Positions 15,868 to 24,882 of a DNA stretch of 64,000 bases are shown here, one piece after another. The DNA comes from Microbacterium sp. MYb72 (GTDB lineage Bacteria; Actinomycetota; Actinomycetes; Actinomycetales; Microbacteriaceae): NCBI RefSeq assembly GCF_002979415.1, contig NZ_PCOT01000023.1:1-64000 (forward strand), in the 5' to 3' direction. The translations under genes and the position numbers were made by a program. Within the stretch, counting starts at the first letter, position 1. Each line of letters opens with the position of its first letter. Below the pieces are notes generated by a model. That model did no database searches, had not been told where the DNA came from, and saw nothing but the letters and a program-made list of their open reading frames with translations.

Positions 15868-17426
15868 AACGGCCAGATCAGCGGCACGTAGAACACCGCC
15901 ACCGCGAAGAACAGCGCCATCAGAGGCAACCCGAGCTTGGCGTAGTCGCCGAAGCGGTAGCCCCCGGGCTCCATCACCATGAGGTTCGCGGGGGTGGCGA
16001 CCGGCGTGAGGAACGCCGCCGCCCCGGCCACCGTCAGCGCCATCATGAACGGCATCACTGACGCGTCCATGGCCGAGGCGAGGGCCACGGCCACCGGTGC
16101 GACGATGAGCACCGTGGCGGTGTTGCTGATGAGCTGGCCGAGCACGAGCGTGATCAGCACGATGACGGCGACCGCCGCATGAGGACCGGCTTCTCCGAGG
16201 AACGAGCGCAGCCCGTCGGCGATCAGCTGCGCCGCGCCCGTCTCCTGGAAGGCGGTCGAGAGCGGGATCATCCCGGCGACGAGGATCACCGTGGTCCAGG
16301 AGATCGCGCGGTAGGCCCGGGTGATCGAGACGACTCCGGTGAGGATCAGGGCGCCGGCGGCGAGGAGCCCGGCGATCGCCGCCGGCACGATGCCCGTCGC
16401 GAGCAGCACGATCATCGCGAGCAGGATCACGGCCGTCCGCTTGGCTCCGGCCCCGAGTGGCACGGAGCGACGCAGGGTCAGCGGCGCGTCCACCACGAGC
16501 ACCTCCTCGCGCTTCGCGGTGTGCCGCTGCAGATCGTCCCATGACCCGTCGAGCAGCAGGGCGTCTCCGGCGCTGAGCTCGGTGCCCGATTCGTCGAAGG
16601 CCTCCTCGCCGCGACGGACGCCCAGGATGACGAGGTCGCCGCTGGGCGTGCACATTCCAGGGAACACGTGCAGCCCGATCAGCGAGGACCGAGGAGGCAC
16701 GACGACCTCGGCGACGCCGCGCGCCGGAGACATCAGCGCACGCTCGGGGGCGATCTCGTAGTCGGCCCGCAGCGCCGCGGCGAGCTGCTCCAGGTCGACC
16801 GGGGCCGACACCGGGCTGCGCGTCGGCAGCAGGCGCGAACCGAGCAGCAGGATGATCGCGAGAGTTCCGACGAGCAGGGGGAGACCGGCCAGAGCGAACT
16901 CGAAGAACCCGAACTGCCTGCCGCCGTTCTCGGCGGCGATGTCGGAGACGATGATGTTCACCGGGGTCCCGGTCAGGGCGAGCATCGAACCGGCGTGCGC
17001 GGAGAACGCCAGCGGCATCAGCATCTGCGAGGGCGCGATGCCCGCGCGCGCCGCCACCACGACCACGAGGGGCAGCAGCGAGGCGACCGACCCGTTCACG
17101 CTGATCACTGCGGTCAGCACGGCGGTGAGCAGCCCGATCGTCAGCAGCAGTCTCCGGCGCCGGGTGCCGGTCCTGGCGATGACCTCCTGTCCGGCCCATG
17201 CGACGATGCCGGTGGCCTCCAGAGCCTCGCTCACGACGAAGAGCGAGGCGATGAACAGCACCGTCGGATCGCCGAACCCTGACAGCGCGGTGTTCAGATC
17301 GAGGACGCCGAAGAGGTACAGCGCGATCGAGACGCCCACGGCGACGACCCCGAGCGGGATCCGGTTCGAGACGAACGCGATCACCGCGCAGAGCAGGATG
17401 ACGAGGGTGGAGGTGATCGGATCCAT
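15864..17426 (-). CDS. SLC13-family anion permease with RCK_C/TrkA-C domains
   Basis: 520 aa. N- and C-terminal membrane halves with signature motifs (SVNGSVASLLPLVV.., LTGTPVNIIVSD in the first half; GQLISNTATVLIVAPVAVALA and LTPVATPANLMVMEPGGY in the second) separated by a cytoplasmic stretch (about residues 205-325) resembling two TrkA-C modules, one of them 'SSLIGLHVFPGMCTPSGDLVILGVRRG'. Such SLC13 members carry sulfate, dicarboxylates or similar anions. ATG 17426 is preferred to TTG 17438. It is divergent from the AbgT gene over a palindrome at 17461. Confidence 0.88.
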   Translation of the reverse strand: MDPITSTLVILLCAVIAFVSNRIPLGVVAVGVSIALYLFGVLDLNTALSGFGDPTVLFIASLFVVSEALEATGIVAWAGQEVIARTGTRRRRLLLTIGLLTAVLTAVISVNGSVASLLPLVVVVAARAGIAPSQMLMPLAFSAHAGSMLALTGTPVNIIVSDIAAENGGRQFGFFEFALAGLPLLVGTLAIILLLGSRLLPTRSPVSAPVDLEQLAAALRADYEIAPERALMSPARGVAEVVVPPRSSLIGLHVFPGMCTPSGDLVILGVRRGEEAFDESGTELSAGDALLLDGSWDDLQRHTAKREEVLVVDAPLTLRRSVPLGAGAKRTAVILLAMIVLLATGIVPAAIAGLLAAGALILTGVVSITRAYRAISWTTVILVAGMIPLSTAFQETGAAQLIADGLRSFLGEAGPHAAVAVIVLITLVLGQLISNTATVLIVAPVAVALASAMDASVMPFMMALTVAGAAAFLTPVATPANLMVMEPGGYRFGDYAKLGLPLMALFFAVAVFYVPLIWPF

Positions 17427-17460
17427 TGGTTCACACAATAGAAGGCCCCGACGTCAAGGG

Positions 17461-17482
17461 GACCCCCTAGTTCTAGGGGGTC
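17461..17482. promoter_or_regulatory. 22-base palindrome between divergent transporter genes
   Basis: GACCCCCTAG, two bases TT, then the exact reverse complement of the arm. It lies 34 bases from the SLC13 start and 39 from the AbgT start, a position suited to an operator controlling one or both genes. It is too far from any stop codon to be a terminator. Confidence 0.5.
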
Positions 17483-17521
17483 AGCTTGCCCCGGCATCCC
17501 TCGCGCCAAGATCATGGGGCT

Positions 17522-19183
17522 ATGGCTGGCGATATGACGCTGAGTGCCCCCGACGCCGATCGCAAGGGGTTCCTGAACTGGATCGAGAAGGTCGGCAACA
17601 AAGTCCCTGATCCGACGATCATGTTCGTCTATCTGATCGGGTTCATCGCCGTCCTCTCCTTCCTGCTCGCCTGGGCCGGAGTCTCCGTCACCGACGAGGT
17701 GGTCGTCCCCGGTCCGCAGAGCCAGCTGGACGAGCTCAACGAGCAGTTCGGCGGCGGCTGGCAGATCTACGACACCACCACCGGGCTGCCGGCCGAGACG
17801 CCCGACTACACGATCGAGGAGCGCACCTTCGAGGTGCGCAACCTCCTCTCCATCGAGGGCGCCCGCTTCTTCTTCTCCTCCTTCGTCGACAACTTCGCAG
17901 GCTTCGGAGTGGTCGCCGTCGTGCTGATCGCGATGGCGGGCGTCGGCGTCGCCGAGCACGCCGGTCTCATGGGGGCGATGATCCGTCGCGTCGTGAAGGT
18001 CGCGCCGCGCCGCTGGATCGCCGCGATCCTCATCTTCGTCGGCGTGCTCTCCTCGGTCGCCACGGATGCCGGGTATCTGATCCTGGTCCCGCTCGCGGCC
18101 GCGGCCTTCCTCACCGTCGGGCGGCATCCGCTCGCGGGGCTCGCCGGGGCGTTCGCGGGCGTCGGAGCCGCGTTCGGCGCCAACATCCTGATCACCCCGA
18201 GCGACAGCATGCTCACCGAGATCACCAACGAGGTGCTCACCGCTGCGGGCATGCAGCCGATCGAGGTGACCCAGAACTGGTACTTCGGCATCGTGTCGAC
18301 GCTGCTGCTGACCACAGTCGCCCTGCTCGTGACCATGTTCATCACCGAGAAGCGGCTCGGTTCGTACGACCGCTCGGAGATGACCGTCGCCGACGAGGCC
18401 GACGGCGTCGACCACGATGCCGAGGCCCGGGGACTCCGCTTCTCCTTCTGGGCGCTGCTCGGCTACCTCGCCGTGATCCTGCTGCTGACCCTTCCCCCTG
18501 GCGCGCCGCTGCGCGACCCCGAGACGGGCGACATCATCGGCACCACGCCGTTCATGGCGAGTCTCGTGTTCATCATCTCGCTCGCGTTCCTCGTGTGCGG
18601 TGTCGCCTACGGCGCCGGGGCGAAGACGCTCAGGGGAGGCTCGGCCGCGGTCGGAGCCATCGCGAAGACGTTCGCCAGCCTCGGCGGACTGCTGGTGATG
18701 TTCCTGATGATCGCCCAGTTCATCGCGCTGTTCAACTGGACCAACCTGCCCACCGTGGCCGCGGTGTCAGCCGCCGAGCTCCTGCAGCAGGCGAGCGTGC
18801 CGGCGATCGTGCTCCTGCTCGCGTTCATCCTCGTGATCGTGATCCTCGACTTCATCCTCCCGGGGCTCGTGCCCAAGTGGGTGATCTTCGCTCCGGTGTT
18901 CATCCCGATCTTCGCCTCGCTCGACGTCGCGCCCCAGACGCTGCTGGCGGCGTATCGGGTGGGCGACTCCCCGGTCAACGTGCTCACCCCGCTGATGGTG
19001 TATCTGCCGTTCATGGTGACGGTCGCGCAGCGCTACAAGAAGGACGCGGGCATCGGCACGATCATCGCGCTGATGATCCCGTACGCGGTCTGGATGCTGA
19101 TCTCCTGGGTCGCGCTCTACGTCGTGTGGTTCCTCCTCGGCATCCCGTGGGGACCCGGCTCACCGGTCGACGTCGTCGGCTGA
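17522..19183 (+). CDS. AbgT-family transporter (p-aminobenzoyl-glutamate type)
   Basis: 553 aa with about 11-13 membrane segments. Family signatures: NWIEKVGNKVPDPTIMFVYLIG at the N-terminus, 'GVGVAEHAGLMGAMIRRVVK', 'SVATDAGYLILVPLAAAAF', and the C-terminal block 'DFILPGLVPKWVIFAPVFIPIF.. YRVGDSPVNVLTPLMVYLP'. AbgT proteins import p-aminobenzoyl-glutamate or export sulfonamides. ATG 17522 begins at the conserved N-terminal region. The leucyl aminopeptidase gene follows 80 bases downstream, so peptide or amidated amino-acid use is a reasonable joint role; this is inference. Confidence 0.9.
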   Translation: MAGDMTLSAPDADRKGFLNWIEKVGNKVPDPTIMFVYLIGFIAVLSFLLAWAGVSVTDEVVVPGPQSQLDELNEQFGGGWQIYDTTTGLPAETPDYTIEERTFEVRNLLSIEGARFFFSSFVDNFAGFGVVAVVLIAMAGVGVAEHAGLMGAMIRRVVKVAPRRWIAAILIFVGVLSSVATDAGYLILVPLAAAAFLTVGRHPLAGLAGAFAGVGAAFGANILITPSDSMLTEITNEVLTAAGMQPIEVTQNWYFGIVSTLLLTTVALLVTMFITEKRLGSYDRSEMTVADEADGVDHDAEARGLRFSFWALLGYLAVILLLTLPPGAPLRDPETGDIIGTTPFMASLVFIISLAFLVCGVAYGAGAKTLRGGSAAVGAIAKTFASLGGLLVMFLMIAQFIALFNWTNLPTVAAVSAAELLQQASVPAIVLLLAFILVIVILDFILPGLVPKWVIFAPVFIPIFASLDVAPQTLLAAYRVGDSPVNVLTPLMVYLPFMVTVAQRYKKDAGIGTIIALMIPYAVWMLISWVALYVVWFLLGIPWGPGSPVDVVG

Positions 19184-19188
19184 CCCTC

Positions 19189-19230
19189 CCCGCCGTCCGG
19201 CCTCGCCCTCCCCCGGGACCGGGCGGCGGG
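19189..19230 (+). terminator. Intercistronic hairpin between AbgT and pepA genes
   Basis: CCCGCCGTCCGG and CCGGGCGGCGGG form a 12-base stem with one G-U pair and an 18-base loop, 5 bases after the transporter stop. It may terminate or attenuate transcription into the aminopeptidase gene. Confidence 0.5.
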
Positions 19231-19263
19231 CCTCGACATCACCACCGCACGCAAGGAGCCATC

Positions 19264-20769
19264 ATGGAACGCAGACCGAACAAGCTGATCCCCGCCGACC
19301 TCCCGACCGTGCCGGGCCTCGACGCGCTCGACGCCGCGACGATCACGGTCGGGGTCGTGCCAGACGACATCGAGGCGCTCGGCATCGGAGTGCACTCCGA
19401 TGGCGACGTGCCGGCGGAGCTCGGCTTCGACAGAGCGGCGCTCGAGCAGGCCGGCTTCACCGGCGCGGCGGGGTCGTCTCTCCTGCTCCCTCAGGCGGGT
19501 GCGGCCGACATCGTCGCCGTAGGGCTCGGAGCACGGGGCGAGACGACGGCGAATGCGCTGCGGGATGCCGCCGCGACGTTCGTGCGCGCGGCATCCCGCC
19601 GTTCGCGACTGGGTCTCCGCATCGACGACCTCGACGACGTCGACGCGGACACCGCTGTTCGGATGCTGGCGGAGGGGGCCCTGCTCGCCCGCTACCAGTA
19701 CACCGTGCTGCGCGGCTCCTCGCCGCACGTCCCGCTCGCCTCGCTCGTGCTCGATGTGCCAGGGGGTGCGGATGCCGCCATCGCCGAAGCACGCACGGGT
19801 GCGCGGGCGGCCGTGGTCGCGCGCGACCTCGCCAACACCCCGCCGGGGCACCTCACCGCCGTGAACCTCGGAGAGATCGCGACGGAGCTCGGAGAGCGAT
19901 TCGGGTTCCAGGTGGAGCTGTTCGACAAGCAGGCGCTCATCGATCTCGGCTGCGGTGGCCTGCTCGGCGTCAACCAGGGCTCCGTGGAGGAGCCGCGGAT
20001 GGTGAAGCTGAGCTACACCCCGTCGGGCGGAGCGACCGGCCACCTCGGGCTGGTCGGCAAGGGCATCATGTACGACTCCGGAGGCATCAGCCTCAAGCCC
20101 AGCGACCCCATGCACCTGCTCATGAAGATGGACATGGGAGGAGCCGCGGCGGTGCTCGGGGCCTTCACCGGCCTCCGCGACGCGGGCGTGACCGCTCAGG
20201 TCACCGGGTGGCTGATGTGCACCGACAACATGCCCTCGGGCACCTCGTACAAGCTCGGCGACGTGCTGACCGCCCGAGGGGGGACGACTGTGGAGGTCAA
20301 GAACACCGACGCCGAAGGACGACTGGTGATGATGGACGCTCTCGTGCTCGCGAACGAGGACGGCGTGGACGCCATCATCGACATCGCGACGCTCACCGGC
20401 GCCGCGCTGGTGTCGCTCGGCCCCGCGACCGCGCCGGTGCTCGGCAACGACCAGAAGACGATCGACCTCGTCCGCACGGCATCCGCCGCGGTGGACGAAT
20501 CCGTGTGGCAGCTGCCGCTGGAGCGCAAGTACCGGCCGCAGCTCGACTCGGAGATCGCCGACATCGCCAACCTCGGCGGGCCGTTCGCCGGGGCGACGAC
20601 TGCGGCGCTCTTCCTCGCGCACTTCGTGGGGGAGACCCCGTGGGCGCACCTCGACATCGCCGGCACGATGCAGACCGAGAAGGACGACTCCTGGCGGACG
20701 GCGGGGGCGACGGGCTTCGGCGCGCGCATCCTGCTGGAGTCCGCGCGCGCGTTCCGGGCGGGGGAGTGA
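19264..20769 (+). CDS. pepA: Leucyl aminopeptidase (M17, PepA)
   Basis: 501 aa, the family length. N-terminal macro-like domain (1-160), catalytic C-terminal domain with GLVGKGIMYDSGGISLKP (metal-binding Lys/Asp, near residue 262), the signature NTDAEGRL near 348, and GPFAGATTAALFLAHFVG near the end. A dinuclear-metal cytoplasmic enzyme that releases N-terminal residues from peptides. ATG 19264 has AAGGAG 6 bases upstream. It sits behind the AbgT transporter gene and a hairpin, and is followed 5 bases later by the small DUF6325-like gene. Confidence 0.95.
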   Translation: MERRPNKLIPADLPTVPGLDALDAATITVGVVPDDIEALGIGVHSDGDVPAELGFDRAALEQAGFTGAAGSSLLLPQAGAADIVAVGLGARGETTANALRDAAATFVRAASRRSRLGLRIDDLDDVDADTAVRMLAEGALLARYQYTVLRGSSPHVPLASLVLDVPGGADAAIAEARTGARAAVVARDLANTPPGHLTAVNLGEIATELGERFGFQVELFDKQALIDLGCGGLLGVNQGSVEEPRMVKLSYTPSGGATGHLGLVGKGIMYDSGGISLKPSDPMHLLMKMDMGGAAAVLGAFTGLRDAGVTAQVTGWLMCTDNMPSGTSYKLGDVLTARGGTTVEVKNTDAEGRLVMMDALVLANEDGVDAIIDIATLTGAALVSLGPATAPVLGNDQKTIDLVRTASAAVDESVWQLPLERKYRPQLDSEIADIANLGGPFAGATTAALFLAHFVGETPWAHLDIAGTMQTEKDDSWRTAGATGFGARILLESARAFRAGE

Positions 20770-20774
20770 CCACC

Positions 20775-21173
20775 ATGACCACGTCGAACTACGTCGGACC
20801 GCTGAGCTTCGCGGTCTTCGCTGTGCCGGCCGACGCGGAGCTCGTCTCCGTCATCGACGAGCTGCAGAGCCTGCAGCTCTCGCACGCCGTCGAGGTGCTC
20901 GATCTCGAGCTGGTGGAGCTCTCCGACGACGGGACGGTGCGCCGGCTGACCTTCGCAGACGAGACTGCGGCCGCCGCGGAGACCGATCTGCTCGATGACG
21001 ACGACCTCTCCGAGATCGGACGCGAACTGCGAGCGGGCGAGCGGGCGCTCGTCGTCGTCTACGAGGACCGCAGCCTTGCGACGGTCGCCGACCGCATCAC
21101 GGCGCTCGGCGGACGCGAGGCATGGGCGGGCGGCATCGACGCCGCCGATCTGGACGAGGGAGTCGCATCATGA
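20775..21173 (+). CDS. DUF6325-like small protein
   Basis: 132 aa, soluble and acidic. The pattern 'GPLSFAVFAVPADAELVSVIDELQSL..VEVLDLELVELSDDGTV' and the later 'LRAGERALVVVYEDRSLATVADRITALGG' resembles DUF6325/DUF1269-like proteins, usually encoded beside a SHOCT-domain gene as here. Function unknown. ATG 20775 is 5 bases after the pepA stop; its own stop overlaps the next start (ATGA at 21170). Confidence 0.7.
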   Translation: MTTSNYVGPLSFAVFAVPADAELVSVIDELQSLQLSHAVEVLDLELVELSDDGTVRRLTFADETAAAAETDLLDDDDLSEIGRELRAGERALVVVYEDRSLATVADRITALGGREAWAGGIDAADLDEGVAS

Positions 21174-21481
21174 GTCTGCTCCGCACGGCCGCACGCGCGG
21201 CGGTCGCCACCCGGGTGGTCGGCAACGTCCAGCGACGGCAGCACCAGCAGTGGGCGGCCCAGGACGCCGCCGTGGCCGCGCAGCAGGCGCAGGCGGCGGA
21301 TGACGCCGCTGCTCGCCTCGCGGCCACCGCCGCTCCTGCACCGGCCGCTCCGGCGCCGGTCGCTGCGCCGGACATGACCCAGGTGATCGCACAGCTCCAG
21401 CAGCTCGGCCAGCTGCGGGACGCCGGCGTGCTCACCGACGCGGAGTTCGAGGCGCAGAAGCAGCGGCTCCTCGGCGCCTGA
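21170..21481 (+). CDS. SHOCT-domain protein
   Basis: 103 aa. An Ala/Gln/Arg-rich N-terminal half (possible helix or coiled coil, residues 8-48), an Ala/Pro linker, and a C-terminal SHOCT motif (MTQVIAQLQQLGQLRDAGVL then TDAEFEAQKQRLLG) of about 30 residues. SHOCT is a short oligomerisation or binding domain. ATG 21170 overlaps the preceding stop, so it is translationally coupled to the DUF6325-like protein, and the pair probably act together. Confidence 0.8.
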   Translation: MSLLRTAARAAVATRVVGNVQRRQHQQWAAQDAAVAAQQAQAADDAAARLAATAAPAPAAPAPVAAPDMTQVIAQLQQLGQLRDAGVLTDAEFEAQKQRLLGA

Positions 21482-21558
21482 GCCCGACCCATGACCCAGG
21501 ATGCCGCACCTGCGGCATCCGTCACGAACGCCGCAGACGCGGCAAGGAGTACAACAGC

Positions 21559-21963
21559 ATGCATTTCTGGTCCTCGATCGTCGACATCCTCTGGTGGTCT
21601 CTCACGGTCTTCGTCTTCGTCGCCTATCTGATGGCGTTGTTCTCGATCATCAGCGACCTGTTCCGCGACCGCGCGCTCAACGGCTTCGCGAAGGCGGTCT
21701 GGCTGCTCTTCCTGGTGTTCCTGCCCTTCCTCACCGCGCTGGTGTACCTCATCGTGCGCGGCAAGGGCATGGGCGAGCGCGCCGCGCAGCAGTCCGCCGC
21801 CGCGCAGTCCGCTGCCGAGGACTACGTCCGCTCGGTTGCCGGGACGGCCGCGACGCCCACCGACGAGATCGAGCGGGCCAAGCGCTTGTTCGACGCCGGT
21901 GCGATCAGCGAGGCCGAGTTCGCCTCGTTGAAGCAGTCCGCGCTGCGTCGCGCCTCGGCGTGA
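21559..21963 (+). CDS. PLDc_N-type membrane protein with SHOCT tail
   Basis: 134 aa. Two membrane helices (WWSLTVFVFVAYLMALFSII and AVWLLFLVFLPFLTALVYLIV) matching the PLDc_N-like membrane anchor, then an Ala/Gln segment and a C-terminal SHOCT motif (DEIERAKRLFDAGAISEAEFASLKQ). ATG 21559 has AAGGAG upstream at about 9 bases. Two SHOCT proteins in a row suggest that the soluble one (21170) and this membrane one bind through their SHOCT ends. Function unknown; related proteins occur in envelope-stress clusters. Confidence 0.8.
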   Translation: MHFWSSIVDILWWSLTVFVFVAYLMALFSIISDLFRDRALNGFAKAVWLLFLVFLPFLTALVYLIVRGKGMGERAAQQSAAAQSAAEDYVRSVAGTAATPTDEIERAKRLFDAGAISEAEFASLKQSALRRASA

Positions 21964-21967
21964 TGCG

Positions 21968-22546
21968 GTGCAGCGGCTGATCGGGCAGGCGATGCGCGAT
22001 CACGACGAGGCCCCGGTCGGCGGCGCCCCCTTCTCCGGAAGGGGGATGCCGTCGGCCGGCGCCTCGTGGGCCGGCCGGCTGGCCACCTCCGCCGAGGGGA
22101 TCTACGGGCTGATCATCGTCGCCGGCATGATCGTCGTCAGCCGCAACCTCACCGCGAGCTCCGGAGACGCCCTGATCTCGGTCGTGACGACGCTGCTGGT
22201 GTTCTTCGCGGCGCACGTCTACTCCTCGGCGGTCTCCTGGATGGCCAGGGGGTCCGAGCGCCGATCGCTCGGCGAGGCGCTCGCGCACGGGATCGGGGAG
22301 TCGTCCGGAATGATCGTCGTCGGTGCGGTTCCCGTCGTCATCCTGCTGCTCGGTGTGATCGGTGTCCTCCGCGATGCGGACGCCGTGTGGCTCGCCCTCG
22401 GCGCCGATGTGATGCTGCTCGGGCTGCTGGGCTGGTTCATCGCCGCCTCCCGCAGCGACAGCCTGTGGGTGCGCCTCGGGAGCATGCTCGTCACCGCCGC
22501 GTTCGGCGGGGTGCTCATCGCGCTGAAGGCGCTCGTCCATCATTGA
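21968..22546 (+). CDS. Polytopic membrane protein of unknown function
   Basis: 192 aa from GTG 21968 (4 bases after the previous stop), or 184 aa from ATG 21992. About five hydrophobic segments (IYGLIIVAGMIVV, ALISVVTTLLVFFAAHVY, GMIVVGAVPVVILLLGVIGVL, VWLALGADVMLLGLLGWF, LVTAAFGGVLIALKAL). I do not recognise a family. Position after the SHOCT genes, and 4 bases before the following hydrolase gene, suggests the same transcription unit. Confidence 0.6.
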   Translation: MQRLIGQAMRDHDEAPVGGAPFSGRGMPSAGASWAGRLATSAEGIYGLIIVAGMIVVSRNLTASSGDALISVVTTLLVFFAAHVYSSAVSWMARGSERRSLGEALAHGIGESSGMIVVGAVPVVILLLGVIGVLRDADAVWLALGADVMLLGLLGWFIAASRSDSLWVRLGSMLVTAAFGGVLIALKALVHH

Positions 22547-22550
22547 TGCC

Positions 22551-24185
22551 ATGAAGGATTCGGACTCGCCCCGCCGTCGCTGGTGGCACGTCGATCCGGG
22601 CGGAGCGCTCGGCGGCCTGCTGCTGGCGGTGCTGTCGGCGACCCCGTCGTTGCTCCCTCGTGCGGCGCTGTTCCAGGGGCTCATCACGGCGGTCGCCTTC
22701 GCTGTGGGCTATGGAGTCGGCACGGCGGCGTGGCTCGGCATCCGACGCCTCGTGCCGATGCGCAGCCGACCGATCCTCTGGATCGCGTACGGGGTGCTCT
22801 GGCTCGTCGCGGTCGGAGCGCTGTCCGTGCTCGCCGTCGCATGGCAGAACGAGGTGCGCAGAGCAGTGGAGATGCCTCCGCTGGACGCCGTGGACCTCGC
22901 CGGGTTCCTGCTCGGATTCCTCCCGGTCGTCGTCATCCTGATCGCGGTCGGAAAGCTCAACCGTCGCGTCTTCCGTGCCCTCCAGCGCATGTCGGGCACA
23001 CCGGTGGCGCTGCTCGGCACCCTCACCGCGCTGATCGCGGGCATCGCCGCGACCGTGCTCGTCGTCATGTTCGGCGTGGACGCCGTGTACAAGGGACTCA
23101 ACGGAGCCCCGGATGCCGAGGCCGTCGAGCCGTCGAGCGAGTTCCGCTCCGCCGGGGCCGGGTCAGCGATCCGCTGGGAGGACCTGGGGCGGCACGGCAG
23201 CGCCTTCATCGGCGGTGGACCCACGGCGTCGGAGATCACGGCGCTCACCGGAGTGGAGGCGAAGGACCCCATCCGCGTCTACGCGGGGCTGGAGTCCGCG
23301 GAGACCCCGGAGGCGAGGGCGCAGCTCGTCGTCGACGAGTTGGAGCGGACGGGCGCGTTCGACCGCTCGGTGCTCGTCGTCGCGACGACCACCGGGTCGG
23401 GCTGGCTGGAGGCGCAGACCGTCGACGCGATCGAGTACCTGCACGCCGGTGACACCGCGATCGCCGCGATGCAGTACGCCTACACCCCGAGCTGGGTGTC
23501 GTTCCTGTTCGATCCGGACGCTCCCGTCGAGTCGGCGCGGGCGCTGTTCGACGCGGTCGAGGAGCGGTGGTCCCGGCTCCCCGCCGATGACCGCCCCGAG
23601 CTGATCGTGTACGGTCTGAGCCTCGGCGCTCACGGCGGACAGGCGGTGTTCGACGGCCTCGGCGATCTGCGGTCTCGTGCGGACGGGGCGATGTTCGTCG
23701 GCAGCCCCAACGGATCGGCGCTGTGGCGCACACTGCAGGGGGCGCGCGATCCCGGGAGCCCGGTGTGGCAGCCGGTGCTCGCAGACGGACGAGAGGTGCG
23801 GTGGATCTCCCGCGCGGGGGACGAGAGCCTGCTGCCAGGGCCCTGGTCGGAGCCGCGCGTGCTGTACCTGCAGCACGCGACCGACCCGGTGACCTGGCTC
23901 ACTCCCGAGCTGATCTGGAGTCCGCCCGAGTGGCTGGATCCGTCGCAGCGAGCGGATGACGTCAGCCCGGAGATGCGGTGGATACCGGTCGTGACCGCCG
24001 TGCAGGTCGGCATCGACATGCTCGGCGGCGAGGCCGTGCCCGCACGGCACGGACACAACTTCGGCGATGTCGTCACGACGGGCTGGCGCGAGGTCGCCGG
24101 CGACGCGGGTCTCGACCAGGCGGCCGTGGACCGCATCCAGGAGGAGATCGAGGGCTACGCGCCCATCCAGCCCTACCTGGAGTGA
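22551..24185 (+). CDS. Membrane-anchored alpha/beta-hydrolase (Abhydrolase_9 type)
   Basis: 544 aa. N-terminal membrane region of four to five helices (residues 15-185), then a hydrolase domain beginning near 'HGSAFIGGGPTASEITAL'. The nucleophile elbow is GLSLGAHGG near residue 360 (Ser in GxSxG), and a late His occurs in PARHGHNFGD near 505. This two-part layout is that of the Abhydrolase_9 (N and C) families, common in actinobacteria; substrate unknown. ATG 22551 begins the frame 4 bases after the preceding stop. The gene converges on the 2H phosphoesterase with one base between stop codons. Confidence 0.82.
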   Translation: MKDSDSPRRRWWHVDPGGALGGLLLAVLSATPSLLPRAALFQGLITAVAFAVGYGVGTAAWLGIRRLVPMRSRPILWIAYGVLWLVAVGALSVLAVAWQNEVRRAVEMPPLDAVDLAGFLLGFLPVVVILIAVGKLNRRVFRALQRMSGTPVALLGTLTALIAGIAATVLVVMFGVDAVYKGLNGAPDAEAVEPSSEFRSAGAGSAIRWEDLGRHGSAFIGGGPTASEITALTGVEAKDPIRVYAGLESAETPEARAQLVVDELERTGAFDRSVLVVATTTGSGWLEAQTVDAIEYLHAGDTAIAAMQYAYTPSWVSFLFDPDAPVESARALFDAVEERWSRLPADDRPELIVYGLSLGAHGGQAVFDGLGDLRSRADGAMFVGSPNGSALWRTLQGARDPGSPVWQPVLADGREVRWISRAGDESLLPGPWSEPRVLYLQHATDPVTWLTPELIWSPPEWLDPSQRADDVSPEMRWIPVVTAVQVGIDMLGGEAVPARHGHNFGDVVTTGWREVAGDAGLDQAAVDRIQEEIEGYAPIQPYLE

Positions 24186-24186
24186 G

Positions 24187-24777
24187 TCAGCCGCCGAGCG
24201 GGATGATCTCGGCGTACTCCCCGCCCTCGTCGTACCAGACGAACTCGGCCTCGGTTATGGTCTCGGTCGGCGGGAGCTCGAATGCGCGACGCGCCGCGCG
24301 CTCCAGAACCTCCCACTCCGCAGCGCCGAGGGAGCGTGCGTAGACGAGGGAGAGGTGGAACGTCCAGTCGTCGACGCTCAGCTCATCGAGCCGCCGGTAG
24401 TCGGTCGGCTCGAGCCTGTCCGTGAGACGGGAGTACGCCTGGACCAGGGACGCAGACCGCGCCGCGCGGAGGATGACGACCTGCCAGGGAGACGGGAACG
24501 CGTCGACGGCATCCGCCGTCACCTCGATCGGAGGCTGTTCAGCAGCCCACTCGCGGACCAGCCCCGCGACCTCTTCTCGGCGCCCCGCCTCGAAGAATCC
24601 GCGCAGCGTCACATGTCCGGTGTGCGGATGCTTCAGGTCGCGTGCGGGCCCGTCGAGCAGCGCGCGCTGCGTGCTCTCGTACTCGTGCGCGACGGCCGCG
24701 GAAGGCCGCAGCACGAGGTACTGCTGGCCCTGCAGCGAGGCGAGCTGATCCGGGGTGTCCATGAACGGTCGTCGCAT
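24187..24777 (-). CDS. 2H phosphoesterase (2'-5' RNA ligase-like)
   Basis: 196 aa. The two H-x-T/S motifs that define the superfamily are present: HVTLRGF near residue 55 and HLSLVYAR near 141. These enzymes open or close cyclic phosphates of RNA or nucleotides; the true substrate is often unknown. ATG 24777 is preferred over the Met at 24762 because TACCCT (24789-24784) lies 6 bases upstream, matching the leaderless pattern seen elsewhere in the window, and no Shine-Dalgarno is visible for either. Confidence 0.8.
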   Translation of the reverse strand: MRRPFMDTPDQLASLQGQQYLVLRPSAAVAHEYESTQRALLDGPARDLKHPHTGHVTLRGFFEAGRREEVAGLVREWAAEQPPIEVTADAVDAFPSPWQVVILRAARSASLVQAYSRLTDRLEPTDYRRLDELSVDDWTFHLSLVYARSLGAAEWEVLERAARRAFELPPTETITEAEFVWYDEGGEYAEIIPLGG

Positions 24778-24882
24778 GGGTCGAGGGTACGTGAGTCCGG
24801 TCGCCCCCGTGCGTCACATGACGGTGACGTTCCGGAGAAGCGCGGTCGACGACCGGGCGGCGACTCGAAGGTGCTGCCGACG

